A stretch of 64,000 nucleotides of DNA from an uncultured Bacteroidales bacterium (GTDB taxonomy: Bacteria; Bacteroidota; Bacteroidia; Bacteroidales; P3), in the NCBI GenBank assembly GCA_900318175.1, contig ONJQ01000015.1, positions 1 through 64,000 on the forward strand, written 5' to 3'. This document shows, one piece after another, positions 59,716-64,000 of this stretch. Position numbers and translations under genes: made by a program. The notes under the pieces were generated by a model, which made no database searches, was not told the DNA's origin, and worked only from the letters and a program-made list of their open reading frames with translations. How positions within the stretch are numbered: position 1 is the stretch's first letter; every line of letters begins with the position of its first letter.

Positions 59716-59749
59716 AGAGAGTCTCACCACGGCGAGACTCTCTTTTTTT
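59716..59749 (+). terminator. Terminator of the tRNA cluster
   Basis: AGAGAGTCTC (59716-59725), 8-base loop, GAGACTCTCT (59734-59743), followed by a T-run to 59749. Confidence 0.88.
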
Positions 59750-59786
59750 CTTTCCATTGAAAAAAGCTTGTGCTGGGGTGTAGTTT

Positions 59787-59806
59787 TTTCGGTAGTCCTG
59801 TTGTCT
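59787..59806 (+). promoter_or_regulatory. Possible ECF-sigma autoregulatory site
   Basis: TTTTCG (59787-59792), 11 bp, GTC (59804-59806), 32 bp before the ECF sigma gene. Compare 6830. Weak on its own. Confidence 0.3.
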
Positions 59807-59837
59807 AACGGGCAAAATAGAAAATGATTACTCATTT

Positions 59838-60344
59838 ATGAACAAGAAACAACAGATTGAACGCGACTTTGAGCAGATGGTGGAGCGACAACGGCAGACC
59901 ATCTATTCGGTCTGCTACCTCTTCGCCGACGAGCGGCAGCAAGCCGACGACCTGTTCCAGGAGACGCTCATACGGCTATGGCAGGGCTTCGACACCTTCG
60001 AAGGCCGCAGTTCGGAGAAGACCTGGGTGTACCGCATCGCGTTGAACACATGCATCAACATGGACCGCAAACACCGCCGGCGCAAGGACACCTCTCCCTT
60101 AGAGCTGAGCGTGGACTACTTCGCCGATGCCTCCTCCTGGGACAGCAGCGAGGAACGCAATCCCGCTGCTCAACGCTTGCATCGCCGCATCGGCAAGCTA
60201 CACCCCTTCGACCGCGCCCTCATCCTCCTCTGGCTTGAGGACCTGCCCTACGACGAAATTGCCGCCATCCTGGGCATCACCGTCAAGAACGTAAGTGTCC
60301 GTTTGGTGCGCATACGTGAAAAACTCAAAACAATAACCGACTAA
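59838..60344 (+). CDS. ECF-type RNA polymerase sigma factor (second)
   Basis: 168 residues, sigma-70 ECF class. Region 2: QTIYSVCYLFADERQQADDL with FQETLIRLWQGFDTFEGRSS and KTWVYRIALNTCIN (about 20-80); region 4: LHPFDRALILLWLEDLPYDE with IAAILGITVKNVSVRLVRIR (about 118-162). The linker contains an acidic/Ser-rich part. Twelve bp downstream is a membrane protein gene that is a candidate anti-sigma factor. A different subgroup from the ECF gene at 7136 (no close similarity outside the core motifs). Confidence 0.9.
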   Translation: MNKKQQIERDFEQMVERQRQTIYSVCYLFADERQQADDLFQETLIRLWQGFDTFEGRSSEKTWVYRIALNTCINMDRKHRRRKDTSPLELSVDYFADASSWDSSEERNPAAQRLHRRIGKLHPFDRALILLWLEDLPYDEIAAILGITVKNVSVRLVRIREKLKTITD

Positions 60345-60355
60345 AACAAGCAACA

Positions 60356-60934
60356 ATGGAAAACAATCTCGATCTGAAACAAGAGCTGCAACAAGACCTC
60401 CGCGACCTGCAGCAAGACATAGCCAATCACAGCACTTTCAACAACGAGGTGTGGCGCCGCTCGGTGCGCCGACGTGTTATAGGCATGTACCGCCTAAAAC
60501 TGGCGTGCTCCGTCTTCCTCATCATTTTCGTCATTGTCATCACCCCGTTTCTCTTATATGAAAACTTATGGCCATGGTGGCTGATTATAATAGTCGATTT
60601 GCTGATGATTTCCATGACCATATACAGCCTTATTGTGACCCGTGGAATGCGGCGACCCGACATGAATTCAAAATCCGGACTGCTTTCCCTGCGCGAAAGT
60701 GTTCGGAGGAGTTCCCAAACGCCCAAACGCCACAAAGCCGTCATCTATGTAGTTAGCGGTATTGTCATAGCACTCATGTTAATCTATGCCTATAAAAACA
60801 ACCCCGACTTCTTACCCTCCAAACTAATCGGAGGCGCTGCCGGCCTGCTTGCCGGCCTCCTGGTCGCCCGACGGCTGAAGAAACGCTACTCCTACCTCAG
60901 CGAAGAGATAGACGAACTGCTGAAAGAGGAATAA
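60356..60934 (+). CDS. Membrane protein paired with the ECF sigma factor (putative anti-sigma)
   Basis: 192 residues: a Gln/Asp-rich helical N-terminus (about 1-45; QELQQDLRDLQQDIANHSTF), two helices at about 49-72 and 74-95, a basic loop, and two helices at about 128-142 and 153-172 with a charged C-terminus. There is no anti-sigma zinc motif. The 11-bp spacing to the sigma gene suggests it modulates it. Possible alternative: an unrelated membrane protein in the same transcript. Confidence 0.7.
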   Translation: MENNLDLKQELQQDLRDLQQDIANHSTFNNEVWRRSVRRRVIGMYRLKLACSVFLIIFVIVITPFLLYENLWPWWLIIIVDLLMISMTIYSLIVTRGMRRPDMNSKSGLLSLRESVRRSSQTPKRHKAVIYVVSGIVIALMLIYAYKNNPDFLPSKLIGGAAGLLAGLLVARRLKKRYSYLSEEIDELLKEE

Positions 60935-61121
60935 CAACCCCTGCCGCGTGTCCTCCCGCAATCCCTCCCCCGACGGGGACCACCCCCGACAGGGGAGGGA
61001 CCGCTATAATACCGAGACTAATTTTATCGCTGTTCTATTCTTCTTTCCCCCCAATGGCCGCTTTGGGTTCCTCCTGCCTTCCTTCGCTCGTTGGCGTTCT
61101 GTTGTGGGTCATTCATTGTAT

Positions 61122-61149
61122 CATTTGTTCCTCGTATGAGGAACAAATG
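61122..61149. repeat. 28-bp palindrome, inverted second copy
   Basis: CATTTGTTCCTC-GTAT-GAGGAACAAATG, the exact reverse complement of the element at 4806-4833. It lies in the 330-bp gene-free gap 60935-61264 between convergent genes, which also holds a C/G-rich hairpin TCCCTCCCC...GGGGAGGGA (60962-61000) without a T-run. Confidence 0.9.
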
Positions 61150-61264
61150 TTAGAGAAATGAGGAAGAAGTGTGGTTGAAGAAGCGAAGGAGGAGCGAGCA
61201 AAGGGATGGGACAAGGGTCGCCACAAGGTGGCGATGGGGAGGGGTGGAAAGGTGCAAATGATTG

Positions 61265-62326
61265 TCAGCCTTTGTTTTGCCCGGCCAGGAGACCGCAGGC
61301 GGCCATAATGTCCTCGCCACGCGAGGCACGGATGGTGCAGGTGACGCCATGGGCGTTGAGGTAGTCGCGGAAACGCTCCATGGTTTGGGTGGAGGAGGTG
61401 CGGAAGGGAGTGTCCGGCGAGGAATGGAAGCGGATGAGGTTGACGCGGCAATATAGTCCCTTGAGCAGCCGCACCAACTCGGCGGCATGGCGGGTGTCAT
61501 CGTTGAGGTCGCGGAACATGGTATACTCGAAAGAGATGCGACGCTGCCCGCTCCAGTCGTACTGGCGCAGCAGCGACACCACGTCGGCAATGGGATAGGG
61601 GCGTTGCATGGGCATGATTTCCTCCCGCTCGGCAGCGAAGGGATTGTGGAGGCTGACGGCCACATGGCAGCTGCTGCTGTCGAGGAACCGCTTCAGCCCG
61701 GGGATGATGCCGACGGTGGAGACGGTGATGCGTTTGGGGCTCCAGCCCAGCCCGTAGGGGGCTGTGAGCACCTCGGTGCTGCGCAGCACATTGTCCAGAT
61801 TGTCCATCGGCTCGCCCATGCCCATGAAGACGACGTTGGTGAGGCGGTCGAACTCGGGGATGGAGAATATCTGGTTAAGGATGTCGGCGGCGGAGAGACT
61901 GCCATGGAAACCCTGCTGCCCCGTGACGCAGAAGCGGCAGCCCATGCGGCAGCCCGCCTGACAGGAGACGCAGAGGGTGCCGCGGTCGGCATCGGGGATG
62001 AAGACGGACTCGATGAACTGCTGCGGGTCGTCGGACTTCCGGAAGAGGTACTTCTTGGTGCCGTCGCGCGAGACTTGGCAGTTCACCGGCTCACTCCTCC
62101 CGATGCAGCAGATTTCGGCCAGACGGCTGCGGGCTTTGAGGGAGAGGTTGGTCATTGCGTCGATGGTGTCGACGTGCTTGTTGTACAACCAGTCGCACAT
62201 CTGTTTTGCGGCAAAGCGCGGCAGACCTTCGGCAGCGCAGAGTTGCTGCAGCTGGTCCAGGCTCATGCCTAACAGGGGTTGGAGGGTCGGCGCAGCGGCG
62301 GGTTGGGGGTTGGTGAGGTTGTCCAT
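61265..62326 (-). CDS. rlmN: 23S rRNA (adenine2503-C2)-methyltransferase / tRNA (adenine37-C2)
   Basis: 353 residues from the ATG at 62326 (MDNLTNPQ); the longer frame start at 62434 overlaps the adjacent penicillin-binding protein gene and is rejected. Radical-SAM cysteines are in CRMGCRFC with SCQAG and VTGQQGFHGSL around; also VVFMGMGEPMDNLDNV, ITVSTVGIIPGLKRF and CHVAVSLHNPFAAEREEIMP. RlmN methylates A2503 of 23S rRNA, affecting ribosome fidelity and some antibiotic sensitivity. It follows the PBP gene by 7 bp. Confidence 0.93.
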   Translation of the reverse strand: MDNLTNPQPAAAPTLQPLLGMSLDQLQQLCAAEGLPRFAAKQMCDWLYNKHVDTIDAMTNLSLKARSRLAEICCIGRSEPVNCQVSRDGTKKYLFRKSDDPQQFIESVFIPDADRGTLCVSCQAGCRMGCRFCVTGQQGFHGSLSAADILNQIFSIPEFDRLTNVVFMGMGEPMDNLDNVLRSTEVLTAPYGLGWSPKRITVSTVGIIPGLKRFLDSSSCHVAVSLHNPFAAEREEIMPMQRPYPIADVVSLLRQYDWSGQRRISFEYTMFRDLNDDTRHAAELVRLLKGLYCRVNLIRFHSSPDTPFRTSSTQTMERFRDYLNAHGVTCTIRASRGEDIMAACGLLAGQNKG

Positions 62327-62333
62327 AGTGCGG

Positions 62334-64000
62334 TTAGAAGTCGTATTCGGGAGTTTCGTCCATGATTTCCTGCTGGAAGACGGAGCAGTCCATCTCAACG
62401 TCGAGCGGGACATTGGGGCGCTCAAAGTCGCCACGCGGGAATTTGAGGGATTGGTCGGTGTAGATGCTGCGCATGTAGTAGCCGAAGATGGGCAGGGCCT
62501 GCGCGGCGCCTTGGCCGTAGGTCATGTTGCGGAAGTGGATGCTGCGCACCTCGCCGCCCGTCCAGATGGCGGTGGCCAGTTTGGGTGTGATGCCCACAAA
62601 CCAGCAGTCGGAGTTGTTCTGGGTGGTGCCCGTCTTGCCGGCAATGTAGTTGCTGTAGTCGTTGAGGTGGTACTTGTAGTTGAGTCGCACGCCTGTGCCG
62701 CTCTGCACCACGCCTTTCATGAGCTCGATCATCATGTAGGCTGTGCGCTCGCTGATGGCTTCGTGCCGCTCGGGGGTGAAGCGGTCGAGCACGGAGCCCT
62801 TCTTGTCCTCGATGCGGGTGATGAAGATGGGCTCGACATATTCGCCTTTGTTGGCAAAGGTGGCCATGGCACCAGCCATCTCGTAGACGGTAATCTCGGG
62901 GGTGCCGACACAGATGGCGGGTACAGCGTCTATCTCACTGGTGATGCCCATCTTGCGAGCGATGGCAATGACCTGCTCCGGCGAACCCTGTTTCATCAGG
63001 TAGGCGGAGACCCAGTTGATGGAGTGTGCCAACGCCCATTTGAGGGTGACCATCTGGTTCTCGCGCTCGTGCGAGGAGTTCTTGGGGCACCAGTCCGGCT
63101 GTCCCCAGACCTCGAAGCAGACTTCGGAGTTGGGCACCTGGGTGCAGGGATACATGCCGAGGTCCTGCAGGGCCATGGTGTAGACAAAAGGTTTGAAGGT
63201 GGAACCCACCTGACGGTGGCTCATGACGTTATCGTATTTGAAGTAGCGGTAGTTGATGCCGCCCACGTAAGCCTTGACGTAGCCGGTGCCAGGCTCGACG
63301 GACATGAGGCCGACGTTGAGGAATTTCTTGTAGTAGAGCAGGGAGTCCCACGGGGACATGAGAGTGTCAATGTTGCCCTTCCACGAGAAGACGCGCATGT
63401 TGACCTTCTCCTTGAAAATTTTGCGGCATTCCTTCTCGCTCTTGCCCTGCACCGTGTGGAGCTGGTAGTAGCGGTCGGAGCCCTTCATGGCCTGCACCAG
63501 AATCTTCTCCTGCTGCTCCGGCGAGATGTCGCAGAAGGGGTTCCCGCCACGGTTGCGGAGCTCGCGGTTGAACTGGGGCTGCACCTCCTTGCTCATGTGT
63601 TCGCGGACGGCGGCCTCGGCATAGCGTTGCATGCGGGAGTCGATGGTGGTGTAGATGCGGAGGCCGTCTTTGTGGACGTCGTAGTGCTCGCCTTCGCTAT
63701 TGCGGTGGTGTTTGCACCAGTCCTTCATATAATTGCGGATGTACTCGCGCAGGTAGGTTGCCAAACCGTCATTGTGGCTCTGCGGCGAATAGTGCGAAAT
63801 GTCGATTTTCTCCTCTTTGTACTTATCAAACTCTTCCTGGGTGAGGTAGTCATAGTGGAGCATCTGGGAGAGGACGGTGTTCCTTCTGCCCAGAGCGGCT
63901 TCGGGGTGAAGGATGGGGCTGTAGGCCGTGGGGGCTTTCAGCAAGCCCACAAGCATGGCAGCCTCGGTCACCGACAGGTCGGCAGGGGTCTTGTCGAAGA
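62334..64000 (-). CDS. Class A penicillin-binding protein (PBP1a-like), C-terminal part
   Basis: Open at the right edge; at least 555 residues of the C-terminal part are seen. A transglycosylase tail (VTEAAMLVGLLKAPTAYSPI; NTVLSQMLHYDYL) is followed by a long linker and the transpeptidase domain: SxxK nucleophile in HRQVGSTFKPFVYTMALQ, SxN in LAHSINWVSAYLMKQG and KTGTTQNNSDCWFVG. It polymerises and crosslinks peptidoglycan at the inner membrane. The last about 60 residues (LKFPRGDFERPNVPLDVEMD) are Pro/acidic. The N-terminus, with the membrane anchor and glycosyltransferase active site, lies outside. Confidence 0.9.
   Translation of the reverse strand, partial: FDKTPADLSVTEAAMLVGLLKAPTAYSPILHPEAALGRRNTVLSQMLHYDYLTQEEFDKYKEEKIDISHYSPQSHNDGLATYLREYIRNYMKDWCKHHRNSEGEHYDVHKDGLRIYTTIDSRMQRYAEAAVREHMSKEVQPQFNRELRNRGGNPFCDISPEQQEKILVQAMKGSDRYYQLHTVQGKSEKECRKIFKEKVNMRVFSWKGNIDTLMSPWDSLLYYKKFLNVGLMSVEPGTGYVKAYVGGINYRYFKYDNVMSHRQVGSTFKPFVYTMALQDLGMYPCTQVPNSEVCFEVWGQPDWCPKNSSHERENQMVTLKWALAHSINWVSAYLMKQGSPEQVIAIARKMGITSEIDAVPAICVGTPEITVYEMAGAMATFANKGEYVEPIFITRIEDKKGSVLDRFTPERHEAISERTAYMMIELMKGVVQSGTGVRLNYKYHLNDYSNYIAGKTGTTQNNSDCWFVGITPKLATAIWTGGEVRSIHFRNMTYGQGAAQALPIFGYYMRSIYTDQSLKFPRGDFERPNVPLDVEMDCSVFQQEIMDETPEYDF

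Overview
The window looks like a chromosomal segment of a Bacteroidales (phylum Bacteroidota) genome of fairly high G+C. Support: about ten promoters of the Bacteroidota type (TTTG, about 20 bp, then TAnnTTTG), an OmpA/PD40 protein, an LptC/LpxD envelope set, a thiamine TonB receptor plus PnuC-type permease under a TPP riboswitch, DUF1294, DUF3843 and DUF4298 proteins, a CreD module, and a zapA - 6S-like RNA - rnaseY order. The family cannot be fixed from this sequence alone.

Layout. 0-10 kb: start of an ORF6N protein, a DUF1294 / large unknown protein / SGNH hydrolase operon, an OmpA-PD40 protein, an ECF sigma factor with an anti-sigma-like protein that ends in a beta-rich region, and a winged-helix regulator plus membrane protein. 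10-26 kb: a decayed DUF1294 gene and comEC, then a long minus-strand block reading pth, coaX, outer-membrane protein, TPR protein, lptC, HhH protein, lpxD, two SGNH proteins, MBOAT acyltransferase, and an LTA-synthase-like sulfatase lacking its usual N-terminus. 26-33 kb: purD, the thiamine uptake pair, yraN, and a cupin/carboxymuconolactone decarboxylase fusion.

32.9-46.1 kb is an A+T-richer defence island. Ten minus-strand genes are packed with overlaps of 1-20 bp or gaps of at most 15 bp: a C5 cytosine methyltransferase, a protein with two GHKL ATPase domains, a receiver protein with an HEPN-like RNxxxH motif, two more C5 methyltransferases, a McrB-like AAA+ protein with a B3-like N-terminus, a LlaJI-type nuclease, a RhuM N-terminal fragment, a DUF3843 protein and a Vsr endonuclease. 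The two methyltransferases plus the AAA+ and nuclease genes match the LlaJI restriction-modification plan. The kinase-like / receiver-HEPN pair inserted between methyltransferase genes is the best candidate for an undescribed signalling defence module.

46-64 kb: an unknown protein, a MATE transporter, a thioesterase, a 163-bp tandem repeat, a metallophosphoesterase, an outer-membrane protein, DUF4298, a second membrane protein / winged-helix pair with creD and a shared 17-bp palindromic site, a ZapB-like coiled coil and zapA, a 6S-like RNA, rny, lgt, gpmA, tRNA-Ser/Pro/Arg, a second ECF sigma factor with a membrane partner, rlmN and the 3' part of a class A penicillin-binding protein. Intergenic gaps carry several dispersed repeat families: AATTC/ATTAACACATTC filler, a GCGTCCC-GGGACGC hairpin, and a 28-bp CATTTGTTCCTC palindrome.
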